Shown: one piece after another, positions 11,001-23,000 of the stretch | How the letters are laid out: each line of letters starts with the position of its first letter | Numbering within the stretch: position 1 is the first letter of the stretch | DNA from: Pyrocephalus nanus | Lineage: Eukaryota; Chordata; Aves; Passeriformes; Tyrannidae | Assembly: GCA_038380795.1 (NCBI GenBank) | Contig: CM076272.1 | Span: 2,051,001 to 2,115,000, forward strand | DNA: 64,000 bases | Direction: 5' to 3' | Program-made: the position numbers and the translations under genes | The notes under the pieces: generated by a model | What the model was told of the DNA's origin: nothing | The model's database searches: none | The model's input: the letters and a program-made list of their open reading frames with translations, nothing else

Positions 11001-14000
11001 GGTTTTGCTTTGCCCCGAGTACTGAATGCAGTCAGGCCTGCTCTGTGCAGTGAGCAGTGCAGACAGCAGCTTTGCTCTGAGGAGCTGCAGGACTATCAAA
11101 AGAGAGCACAGCACGATTTTCCTGCACATCCACAGGCAGTTTGTTGTTTTTGTCATTGGGCATTTAGGAGGAGATGAATATATAAAGTAGAAAATATATA
11201 AAGTAGAAATAGATAAAGTGCAGGAACCGAAAAAAGCTCTTAGTCAGTGCTGTCACATGAAATGCTGCGTGCAGATGTCTGCTAATTCCAATTAGAGTGC
11301 AGTCTTTCCAAGCACTTTAATTTCTGAAACTTCTGCTCAAGTTGGAAGCAGAGGAGCTGGAGGCATTGGCAGGACTGCAAAGCGTCACAGACTGAATCTG
11401 TTGAATTTGTAAGCTGGGCCACACCTTCGGCACTGTTGTGCAAATCATGTAATTATGAAAAGCAGCCTGCAACAGCTCAGATGTGGGATTTCTCAACAAC
11501 TTTTCACAGACTCATCAAACCACAGGGAGCTGTGTCTCACCTAAGGCAGATTACAATCTTCTGAGCACACCTGTGGAAGTCTGAGGAGGTTTTCCAGCTT
11601 TTTTTCCTGCGTGGTTGAGGATTCATTGGTTGTTCTCACTGGTGGTTCAGTGTAGAATTTGAAACTCTGTTTTTAGAAGAACAACTGCAGACATGGAATT
11701 GTGTCTGCTGAAACAGAGATTCTGTGATTTTTTTTTTTTCTTTTAAAGGGGAATTGCACTTCTGAAATGCTTAAAACTGTTGCTTTTCAGGTCACTATCA
11801 GTTGAATACTTTTTTTTTTTTTTCCTTAAATAGCATAATTTTGTGAGGTATTGAAGAGCAGTTCTGGCCACAGACTGGTATTTCCTACGAAAGCTAAATA
11901 TATTTGCCTGGCATCTGTTTCTTGCATTCTGACTTGTGTTGAATAAGTTCCATATGTCTTGGCATTTGGAGGTGAGGCTGGGACACAGAAGAGGGGAGCC
12001 AGCCCCAGGAAGCTGTTTGAGGCTGGTGAACAGTGATGATGGTGGAAATCCACACTCTGAATTAATGACTTTTTTGTGTGTGTTACAGTAAGTTACCAAA
12101 ACATGTAATAAATTCAGTTAGTTCAGAATAACCCCAGATATCCCCAAATGCTTTATTTATGTATTACTTTCATTTTCTATGTCAGCCCAAGTGTTTTGGG
12201 CTGAGCAGGACTGTGAAGGACATGACTGGCCTGGGCCAGGCTGCTCTGAAGGGTTTTTTGTTTGCTGCTTCCCCCCCTCGACCACCCCCCGGGAGGTTTT
12301 GTTTTCTCACACTGTTCTCCTTTCACTGGGGTGGGTAACACGTCCTGCCACACTGTGATTTTTGGCACTGCACTTCTGCAGGCACTGCCAAAACAAGTAG
12401 GGTGTAAAAGCTCAGGTACACAGACTTTTCACCCTCTTGGCTTCCCTTTCCATCCCAGCTGCCCTTTAATGTTTCTTCTCCATCTCCATGAGAGTTTGTG
12501 TCTGTTTGCTTTTCCCATTTTGTTACTAGAGGTCCTCATTTATTCTTTCTTTCTATGATTTTCCATGATTACTAGAATATAGGAGGAGGGAAAACTTGCT
12601 GGAACCTTTTTCCTAAGGAAAATCCAGGGTAAACTCATGGATAGTATGTGGGCCTTAAGTATTGTGTGAGGATTATTTGTCACCCTGCAGCTGGAAACTG
12701 CCAGATTTGTCCTGAAATTTAAATGACAAAACAAGTATGTTAAAAAAAAATTATCCCTTTTTATTCAGTCACTTAAATTTAATTTCAAAGTTGGGTAGCC
12801 TTTCATCTTTTTCTCTGGGTCACTGCAGTGCAGGAATGCTTGTTAGGAACTCTCCTGTGCAGGTTGTTATATCTCCTTAGGTTCATCCCCTGGTGCTGTT
12901 TTAGGTAAAGCTTGTTAGACTTGGGTTTTTTTAGACTCGGTCTTGTTTTCCTTTAAAATTGTAATTTTATTTTTTTTTTCCATTTGAATCAGTCACTGCT
13001 GTGTGAGCAAACCATGGGGTCAGAAGTTACCTTGGCCTTGGAACTGATTCTGTTAGAAGATGAATGTTTATTGAGATGGGGTAAAAGTCTTAATTTCAGT
13101 CTCATGAGATAGACTTAAATTTCCTTTAATTACAAAAAAAAAAAAGGAGGAGCCTTTATTTTCAAATACTTAATATATTTTAAAAGCAGTCAACCTAAAT
13201 TGATGGTGATTAATATTTTCTACATTTTCTTTCCAAAAATGTGTCTATACTCCCAACAAAAGCACAGTCCATCACAAAACTTGAACATTAGCTGGGGGAA
13301 GAAATGCTTCAGAGGAAAGAAGTGGACATTTAATACGTTGGCATTTGTTGAGAAACCAAATCTGATCCTCAGGATGATTTTAAAGACAAACTTCGAAGGG
13401 GGAATTTTTTGTGTTTGGAAATGACTCCTCCCCATGAGGAGGAGGATGTCTGGTCCAAGGCACTGAGGAAGCTGGATGAGACACTTGTGTGCAGGGCAGG
13501 CTCTTGAATTGCTCTCACATTACAGCCAATCTCATTCCCACTGCTTTAAATTTAAGCAGGATAGTTTTTCACCTGCCTTTCCCAAGCCCTTCAAGCTGTG
13601 CAGGTGTTGAACAATATCAGTGCATTGTTCTTTGTTTTTCTGGTCGTTCCAAGGTGCTGAGGCTGACAGAGTTAGCCTAGGTAATTAATATATTTTTGGT
13701 GACATCTCTGTCTGAGGCTGACAGAGTGAAAGTGTCCAACGTGGTGTTTGGAGTGAGATTGGGCTCTGAGCCTTTTCTCACTCCCTTCATTGTGGGTAAC
13801 CCCTTCGTGCTTTGCTTCCTGGCTTAACAAACATCCATGGCCTGGGTGAGAAGTGCTTAAAGGCCCTGAATTAAAATAATTAAATAATCCATGGAGGCTA
13901 GAAAGTGCAGCTGAATCAGAAATTTAGATCTGAAAACCAGTCAAGGCAGTTCCAATTTATATTTTGATACTGTTGGAGGAAACAGTTTTTATTGTAGAGT

Positions 14001-17000
14001 GAATTATGGTTGTTCTCATTGCTTTATGGTGCCCTCAGTGTGGGAGTAGTGTGAGATTTTGTGTCCTTCTCCCTGATTATAAGAGGGTGTGTTAAATTGC
14101 CTGCTGAGTACACTTTTACTATTTAGCAATCTCATCTGGGGTGTCCAAACAATCCTCCGGTGCTCTGGGGTTGTTTTATCCCCCCCGGGAATATCTTGCG
14201 TAATTTTGGATCTCGCAGACGTCGTTCGGAAATTTCGGTGGCAGATTTTATTCCTGTTTGAATCGGATCCAATGGCCACAGGCAGCCTGGCAGGGCAGGG
14301 TGGTGGTTCTGGAGCCTGGCCTGCCCCCGGCAGAGCGAGCAGACAGCATTTACACCGGGGAGCAGCATGGTGCTCGCAGGGCTGGGGATGGGGGTTGGGG
14401 GTCCTTATCCATTGCAGACAGCAAAATACTGATTTTTCAGGCTAATTCCTAGGTGTGAATATGAACACCTGCTTCTTCATGTCCATTTTCTCAAAATAGC
14501 CACGACCCTTTAAAATTTTATTTTTTTTTTTTTTTTTTATTCTTCGGTTCACATTTTTACTTTGGCAGCGTTTTTGTCCCCTGAGCATTCGATTCCTCCC
14601 TTGTTTTGTTCACAGGGATAGTTAGCAATTATATTGTTAATACTACAAAAGTGAGTTTTGCTGCTGTTGGGAATAGGAATGCAGCAGATTCAGTACTAGG
14701 TTATAGAAAGAAAACAAGAAGGCTTCTTGCTGTCTTTTCCCTCCTATTTCCAGCCTGAATGTTTTGACCTGCTATTGATTGCTACCTGACCCAAGAAGGT
14801 TCCTTTCCTTAAGGGTTTAAAAATGACATTCCACTGTTGGCTTTGCTGGATTTTTTCTGGCTGCTGTCTGAAAATGGATATTTTTGTGTCTCACTCTAAC
14901 ATTATGATTGGATAACTTTTGGTTTTTGTCCCATGCTACTACTGCACTGAGGAACAGTATCTGTTTTTCTGTGAGGGCTAAAAGCATTCCATTTTAAAAT
15001 GTGTAATTAAATGAGTGTATTTATGCATTTAAATTTGGATGCTAATTAGTTATTGAAGTAGCCAAACAACTAAAAATTGGTTTTAGAATATAAAGGAGAA
15101 GCAGAGGCAATGAATCTTTAAAAAATGCTTTTGGACACATTTGTTCCTTAAAATAAGCCTGCCTCTGATGTTTGACTTTTTTTTTAATTTATTTTTAATT
15201 ATATTTTTCACTGCTATTTTTCATCTTATCTACATTAAAAAAAATGATCTGTGTTTGTTACACCGTATTTAGTGGTCCACAGGCCAAGGAACTCTGGCTG
15301 CTTTCTCAGCTCGCACAGAAGTGGCTACAGAAGGAGTCTCCAAGTGCCTCATCTGGCTGTATTTTTAGAATTGTTTCAGGTGGTGGGGTGAGGATCATAC
15401 TGACCCGTCCAAAGGAAAGGGAGAGCAAATCTGCACTGCCACAGTCTTCTCTGAGGCAGTGTCATTTGCCACTTTGCATCAAAATCATCTTCTTCAGAAG
15501 CTGAGAAACACTATTTTTCACCATGTAATAGGAAGGGGAAATACTGTGTTTTACAGAATGATTTCTCTGAGTGCAATCTGAACACTCATTTGTTACACAG
15601 CCTACAAATCCCTCCGTAAATGGAGTATCAGTCCATCCCCATGAAAGCAAATCCCCCTAGTCCAGACTCATTCAGAGGTGTGCCTCCAGCTTCCCCTTCC
15701 TGGAAATCACCCAGCTTGGCATAACTTAGGAGTTGTGCCAAGCAAAATGAGCAAGGTATGGCTGATCACCACAAGGTCCCCTCATGATCACCCAAATATG
15801 TCCTTCTCAAGCTTGACTGAGTTTTTTTTTCCTTACTGAACACTGACTCCAAATGCAGCCTTGGGATCAGGAATACTGCTGGCACTGCTTGCAGCTTCCC
15901 CACTGCAGGGAAGTTCCAGCGATGTAAAAACCTCCAACCAACTGTGGGATGCCAGGGTTTGTTAAACAGCAACTGCAGAGCTGAGAAACTGCCAGTGGAG
16001 AAAAGCAGCAGGAAGAGGAGGAGACCAACAGGAAGCAGGTTCTGAAAGGCAGCCAAGCTCAGAAACCTGCCCGCTGCAGTGTCCACCGAGGGCTGGCACA
16101 GGCAGTGTCCACCCGAGGGCTGGCACAGGCAGTGTCCACCCTAGGGCTGGCACAGGCACAGCACCCTGTCAATGCAGGCTGGTTGGTGCCAGCACAGCAG
16201 CACCAGTGCCCCCAGGCCAGAGCTGCTGCTGCTGCTGCACTGTGCCTACAGCAGGGGCCTAAAATAGCCCTTCATTGCATCACTACAGAAAGGGCCACAA
16301 AATATACTAGGAGAGATACTGTGGTCCTTCTGGAAAAAACACGAAGAATGGAAACAAGATTAGGGTCACTAAACTATTTCAAACAGTCCCCACGGCCCTC
16401 ACAAAACAGCCTGGACTTTGCTCTCAGGAGCTGCAGCAATATTACAGTCCCACCTGCACAGTGACACTCTGCTAACACAGTGACCTGCACGGACACACCT
16501 CTGGCCTCACTGACCTTTGCTCAGTTCACTTTGTGCTGTCCCAGGGGCTCAGCTAAACTGAAAAAACCCCACTGCTACTCCCCTCAGCATCTGCACCAGC
16601 AGCAGTATTGACACAGCTGTGGCAGCAGTGGGGTAGGGACACTGTGCTGAGCAAACTGTCCCCCAGCCCTTGGTGACAAACACATACATGTGTGCTCTGT
16701 GGATGCTCTGTGGGTATTTACACACATGCCAATCAAAAAACCCACAAGAACACTGTCAGAATGTGCTACTTTTCCTTTCCCCATGACTTTATTTTGCCTA
16801 ACAATCCCTCAGTGCCCTGTTTAATCGAGATTGGATAGCAGGGCTCTCATTTTGCTCCAGAAAGACCCTGAGAATGGCAGCAGAAAAGAGCTGTCTCCAT
16901 TAATGTGTGAAGGAAAAAGTGGCAACAATCCTCATGCCAAAATGAGAAACCCCTTTGTAAAACACAGCCCTTCTGTCTGTCACACAGCAGGCCTAAGGGA

Positions 17001-20000
17001 TTTAGGCCTTAAGCCCAAAAGCTACCTTCTCCAAAGATCTGCAAGTAAAGGGGAGAGAAATTTGCAAGGAAAAATCCTGGGAAACAGTCAGAAATGGTGA
17101 GAATGCAAAATTCTGCACAAGTGTTTAACCAAAATGATATCAACTCCTTTAGTAATAATAACATCTCAAGTGCAAAGATTTTTCAGTTCATGGGATTCAG
17201 AGCGTTTCTCAGAGAGCCCACTTCCATTTCACAGACTGAAAAATAGAGAACCAGAGATTAAATAATTTACCACAAAGAATTTTATCAGCATAGATCAGAA
17301 CTGATCCTACTATCCCATACACCTTAGCCCTTTAAAAATCATTTTAACTGCAGGGGAGGGCAGGATATCCCAGGACAAAAATCTTGTAAGGTGACTTGCC
17401 AAACCAGCTGTGAATTGAACACCTAAAGCTGCCCAGATCCAATATCCAACAGGTAGCAGGTGTCTGAGGGTCACCTGTGAAAGCTGCTGCTCCAAGTGTT
17501 CTCCACAGCGAGGAACAGCCACTCTGGAGTCCAGATCCACACAGCTGTTAGAACTGAGACTGCAAGAGAGGATTTTCCACCAAAATGAACTGAGCAAATC
17601 ACATTACAGAGCCATGAGCACTCCTTCCTTCTGGCCATGAACTCAGTTATAAACCACATACAATCCAAACTCAGTTATAAACCACGTGCAATCCAACAGC
17701 TTCTCAAGGCAAACATCACAAGCCTTCTCATCACAGAACATCACTCAGGATCACTGGGTGTGTGGGTACCTGCAGAATTCACCCTGCCATTAAAAACACT
17801 GTATTGCCAGAATCCAAGAGGCCCTGAAGAACACAGGGGTCCTCCAGGGTACATCAGTAAATTATCAGCAGCATGTCAGAATCCACAACAGGCAATAGAA
17901 GTTACTCAGTACTAAGCACACATTTATTACACAACGGATCACGTTGCCAGTTTTTGACTTCACATCCACTTTGCATTTAAAAAGGCAGTCCCTGCATACA
18001 CACGAGCTTTGCTATTTTCTGACCCTGCTGTATGTTTACATTCTGGAGGAATCAAAAAAAATGAAGTGTCTCAATTAAACCCGATGGGAAAATCATAAGA
18101 GGCTTCCAAGCCAGCTGGTTTTACTGCCTGGTTTTAAAGAGTACTCCCATTGTTTTCCAAACTTCATTTCACATAAATTTGTTCTTTCTGTCCTACTCTC
18201 AGCCCCACTGCAAAGGGTTCAGTGGGCTAAATTTGTTCTAAACTCTTTGATGTTATGAAAAAAATACTCTGTTCAAGAATATTTTACATAAGTTTCATTT
18301 GTTAGACATCTTTGTTGCCTATTTTAGAAAAACAGCATTCTAGTCAAAATGAAACCAGACAGAAGGGGAAATGTTTTTAATTATACTACTTAAAATGTTT
18401 TGCTTCAAAATCAGCAAATGCACACATAAATAAAGAAAATATGAAATTTTAATTACATTTGAATCAAAGCATGAGAATTTATGAGGAAGCAAGTTTCCTG
18501 GTAAGCACTGCTAAACATACCAAAATGTTAAACCCTTCTTTCACAGTGAATAAAAGTCTCTGCAGTATCAAGTGTCAGTGTGACTCAAATCACATTCAAA
18601 TGTAAAAGAATTTAATTAAGACTCCAAAGAACATTTAAAGAAACAAACAAACAACCCTCACAGCTAAAAACACCCAAGTTATTTCTTCTGTTACCTTTCG
18701 GCCAAAACCAGGCAGATGAAGTTTTTAGTGAGAAAACAAGTCATGCAGTGTTTGTGTGTGAACTTCTGAACATCAGCTACTATTTGTGCTCATTTGTACC
18801 TGCACAGGTGGTTTCCTCCTCCTGGAACTAAACAAAAGCACTGCTCAGTCTCATGGAAGAAATGCCACCGAGAGTTGCAGAAAACCATCTCCATTTACCA
18901 TGGAAAACCAGATATAACTCAGACATACTAAGCAACAACTGAGTAAGAATATAAAACACGGCCAGGGGAACAACTTTTCCTAGAATAAGTAGGTCACTGA
19001 AGTGCCCAACACATTCCTGAGGCTGAGGAACGTCCGTCAGAGAACAACGTGAGCAGCTCCATCTGCATGGAATTCCCGTCCCTCGCTGGCTACAGCTCGG
19101 TATTTGGATTATGCAATCAGAATTCCGCCCTGGAAAACGCGGACGTTGAAAAATGCCTGGCTTTCATCTGCCCATGCTCTGAACACAGCAGTGCCAAAGA
19201 GGACGGGGAGGGAGGGAGGACTTTCCAAGCGGGGAGGAGGTGAAGGGACTGCGGGGGCGGTGCCCGAGCCAAGGCGGGTCCCCTCCCGCAGCAGCAGCAG
19301 CAGCGACACGGGCTGTGGGAGTGGGAGCTGCTGCTCGGGCTGTGGGGGAGCAGCACACGCACCACAAGCACCACCCATCACTCCCCACCTACATCAGTGC
19401 CTTTTTTTTTTTTTTTGTAATTTAGTCTTTCTACATGTCAAGTCAAATTTTAGGATGCCTAGACGTGTCAGCAATTGATCTTCCTGCGTGTACCACGTAA
19501 ATCACATCCCACCCCGAATCCCAGTTGGAATACTGATCATTGAGGCAATACAGGCACAAATAGGCTGGAGAGTCTGTCCTCGTGATTTAGTGTGACTGTC
19601 TGACCTGCAAGTCCACAACATCCCAGTCTGTTTTAACTTCCAGGGCTGTGTGGTGGTCTCTGAACTGAGGGGGGATTTGCTGTGGATCTCTCTCTCCCTC
19701 GCTCTTGGTCTGCTTGGTACCACATCTGAAAGGAATAACGTGCAGTTCCTGTGCAGATGAAGCCAAACTGTCTCCCTTTAATTTAGATTATAAGCAGTTC
19801 AGGGCAGTGACTGTGCTTTTGCTGTGCATTCAGTCGTGCCTGTCTAGGGAGAGTCCTGACTGATGCCTGAAACTTCCAGTCTGGCTTAATTTATTAAGGA
19901 ACAGATGGTGACTGCTCCAGGATCTGAACTGAGGAATACTTAGAGAGCCAGGTTTAGTGAGGGTACCAACCTCAGAGAAATACAGAGTGCAACATCCTGC

Positions 20001-23000
20001 AACGTTCTGAAAAAACCAACAGTGAGATGCTCTCAGAACTGAGCGATTGTAGGTCACAAATTCAGCACTGGGTTCTGTGTTTAATCTTGGTGGGAATCAC
20101 TTCAGTGTTATTGGAGATTGTGGGTGGAGATGTTTGTGCAGAAGATAAACTACACATTTCTAATGTGATGCAATTGGAGCAAAGTTCTTCCTAAAAGTTA
20201 AAGTAAACAAATGAGCCATCTTTTCCTATCCCCTGATATGAAAGATGGAAAATTTTAGTGGATGCTATTTTTTTTTGGCCTCGTGCAGAGTTGGTCTTGT
20301 TTGCTGGCTTTGCACAGAGCACTTAAACCTGCAGGATGAGCACTACTTCGGTATAATTTAACACTTGACAAACAAGCAGTGCAGGTATTTAAAGTACCTG
20401 AATGTGGATTTGTAATTGTCTGGTACGGGGTGGAAAGTAAGGATAATTTTTTCCATCATAATCCTTTGACCTACTGCTTGAGTACCAGTTCCATCCACAG
20501 CTGGTACCGTAGTGAAAGCAAAAATATCATTTCCAAGTGGGAGATCCCTGCTGGGATTTTAATGCAAGGAAGGCTGGTTTGTGTTCCTGGCAGGGGAAGT
20601 GCAGGGTAGTGCTTTGTTCACTCCATCTGTGTTTAAGTGCATGAATGCTTTTGGCTCCTCTTTGCTTCTGGTTAATATTTCACCTTCCAGTTTGTGGAAT
20701 CCAAGCCAGTATCAGCTTGGACTTGGTGGTTCCTTCAGCCCCTTAATTTAGGCTGTTTAAGGGCTGCCCTTTCCCTTCTGGTTGCCAGTGCCAAATGTTG
20801 GTTTTCTGGGTAACGTTTTGGTCAGCTTAGACCAACTTCTTGCACTTTTCTGCCATGAAATGTCAATCCAAACAGCTCTACCTGGCTGCCCTCAACCTGC
20901 TGCAGGGTTATGGTCAGAGATGTGGGAATCCTCCTGCTTTAGAAAGAGGAAAATTGGGGTTTGGAGAACCAGCACCAGAGAGCTGAGGCATGTGGGAAAA
21001 TGTCCTTCTCAGGTAAAGCAGCTGAGAGAGGCAATTCTGGAGCCTTTACCTGAGAGTTTAAAATAGGGACTTCAAAAAACAGTCCTGGAGAATGTGCTTT
21101 TTTTCTACAGAGCATGGTAGAATTCTTACTTTTAATCATTCCTTTGGCCTGTGTGGTGAAATACAAAACTATTTGCAATAACGAATTCAAATCCAGAAAA
21201 TAATTGTTTAAGAAGCAGTGTAGCTATTTTTTTATATGATTTTAATATAAAATGTGAAACCTGATGGTGGAGAATATATTAGCTCTTCTAAGTAAAAACT
21301 GCTCAGTTCTCTCCTGATTAAAAATCGACCCCTTCCTTAATTTTTAATTGCCATTTAATTTGATAAAGAAACTGCCTCTGTTATATAACAGTTATTTAGG
21401 GTGTGTAGAAAATTATGTGTTACCATGTGCTTTGATCTTTATGGCATAATCAGAGTTGTGTTTTATTGTTTTCCACCCTTGCAGGAGTGCACTTAACATT
21501 TCATTTTTATTTTCTAATGGTATTAGTTTGGTCTTTGAAAGTGTAATGTTATTTCTGTCAATTCTGCGGTCATGGATTCACAGTTTTACTCCATTCACGT
21601 CTTAAGTGCTGTATAATATCACAGCATCCCTCTTTCAGTGACCTGAAAGGGGTTGGAATTGGAATATCCTGTCTTTATGACTCTGCCCTGGGATGGCATT
21701 TCATCTTTTTTTTTTTTTAATAATTGCCTTTTTTGTTGTTGTTGTTTAAACCCTTTAGCCTAAATCATCCATATTTTAAATTTCCTGGATTTAGAAGGCA
21801 GACAGAATTTCAGATAACATCTTTGGATGATTCGGGTGGATTTCAGAGCACAGCACTGGTGTTACATTTTAACCTTCCAGCTTCCTGGGTGTGACTGGAG
21901 GGGTAAAGTCGTTGTGGATAAGTTCTTTATGAGCACTGCAGCACAGGAGTATAAATGTTGTATAAATGTGTGCATTGTCATGCATTGCACAGTGATTTAT
22001 TCTGTGCCTCTTATCAGATCCCCGGGCTGTCCTGCAGTACCTTCTTTAAAATGGGTTCTGGTACAACGAGTTCTGTGAAACAGAAGTGCTGGGGTTTTTT
22101 TCCTGTGTTCAGTGGTTACCTTATCAAAAGCCCAAAGCAAAATTTCTGAAGTTTACCAGCGTTTTTGTCCTGGTATTTCTGTATTGTGTTTTAAAATCCA
22201 GTAGATTTCATTCATTTGACCCTTTTTTTTCCCCAATTTTTTCCAGTGTGCCGGTCAAACAAAAGTCCCTGGGTGTGTCTGACGTGTTCAAGTGTCCATT
22301 GTGGAAGGTGAGTACCAATTTTCAGTGTGCAAATCACTTCATCAGACCTTTATGGTTGTCCTTTGATGCTTGGCTGGGTGGGGGGGGGAGGGCAGTTCAT
22401 TCAAAAATTTCCCTGCAAGAAACCTTTCATCATCTCATTTTACACTGTCTGTTCTGCTTAACGAGCTTCTTTGCTACCTTAGGAGAGGGCAGGGATTATA
22501 CTCAAGGTATGGAGGGTGGGTTGGTTGGTTTGTTTTAAAGAAAAAGTGGACAGTAAATGTGATTATCACTTCTGGAACTGAGCAATTTCGTGGGTTCTTC
22601 CAAAGTTCCATCCTGTAAAAGATGTTTCTGTTGTGATAAGGTTAAGGGAACTGTTGGAAAGCCATGAGTTGGCACAGCTTGTTTGGAGAGAAAACAGCTT
22701 AGACAGAAAACAGCACAACTGTCCTGCAGTGTGGTTTGGGAACTGCAGTTACTGCCATGAAGTGGATGAACCAGCTGCCATCAGAACTCCTTCACTCTGC
22801 ACCTGCTCTGTGTGTGTGTTTGGAGGGGGAGGATTTGTCACTGCTGTTATCTGTGTGGCAGGGTAATTGTACAAAATTTGCTGCTGCAGAAAGGTGTGAG
22901 GTGCCCAAATTATTGGGATGCAGTCGGTGTTGGCACTTGGACAGTGTCTGAGATGTGAGCATGTTTTCATCTGCTGGGCAACATCTGGGCCTGTGTGCTG

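Larger units (their letters stand above)
15500..19400 (-). other. Intron 1 segment with reversed strand composition
   Basis: Across this block the plus strand is rich in A and C (for example AACAAACAAACAACCCTC near 18640). The flanking USP3 intron is rich in T and G on the same strand. The limits were placed by eye and are approximate. Two explanations fit: a local inversion of intronic DNA, or an antisense transcription unit running from the CpG-rich patch near 19.2 kb down to about 15.5 kb. Human USP3 has an annotated antisense RNA, USP3-AS1, but I cannot show orthology. A 106-codon minus-strand frame at 15766-16086 begins with a signal-peptide-like hydrophobic stretch, but nothing else supports coding. 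Confidence 0.4.
8028..22246. other. USP3 intron 1 (14.2 kb)
   Basis: Begins inside the CpG island and is mostly AT-rich, with T and G exceeding A and C on the plus strand. It contains the 15.5-19.4 kb block of reversed skew, a three-copy 27-bp repeat, a CpG-rich patch near 19.05-19.39 kb, and a two-copy near-duplication at about 17640-17695. Poly(T) runs occur at about 14520-14538 and 11810-11823. I found no additional coding exon. Confidence 0.8.

Noticed and set aside
15766..16086. 106-codon minus-strand frame with signal-peptide-like N-terminus inside the reversed-skew block
   Set aside because: A hydrophobic start alone is weak evidence. It overlaps a 27-bp tandem repeat and shows no known domain.
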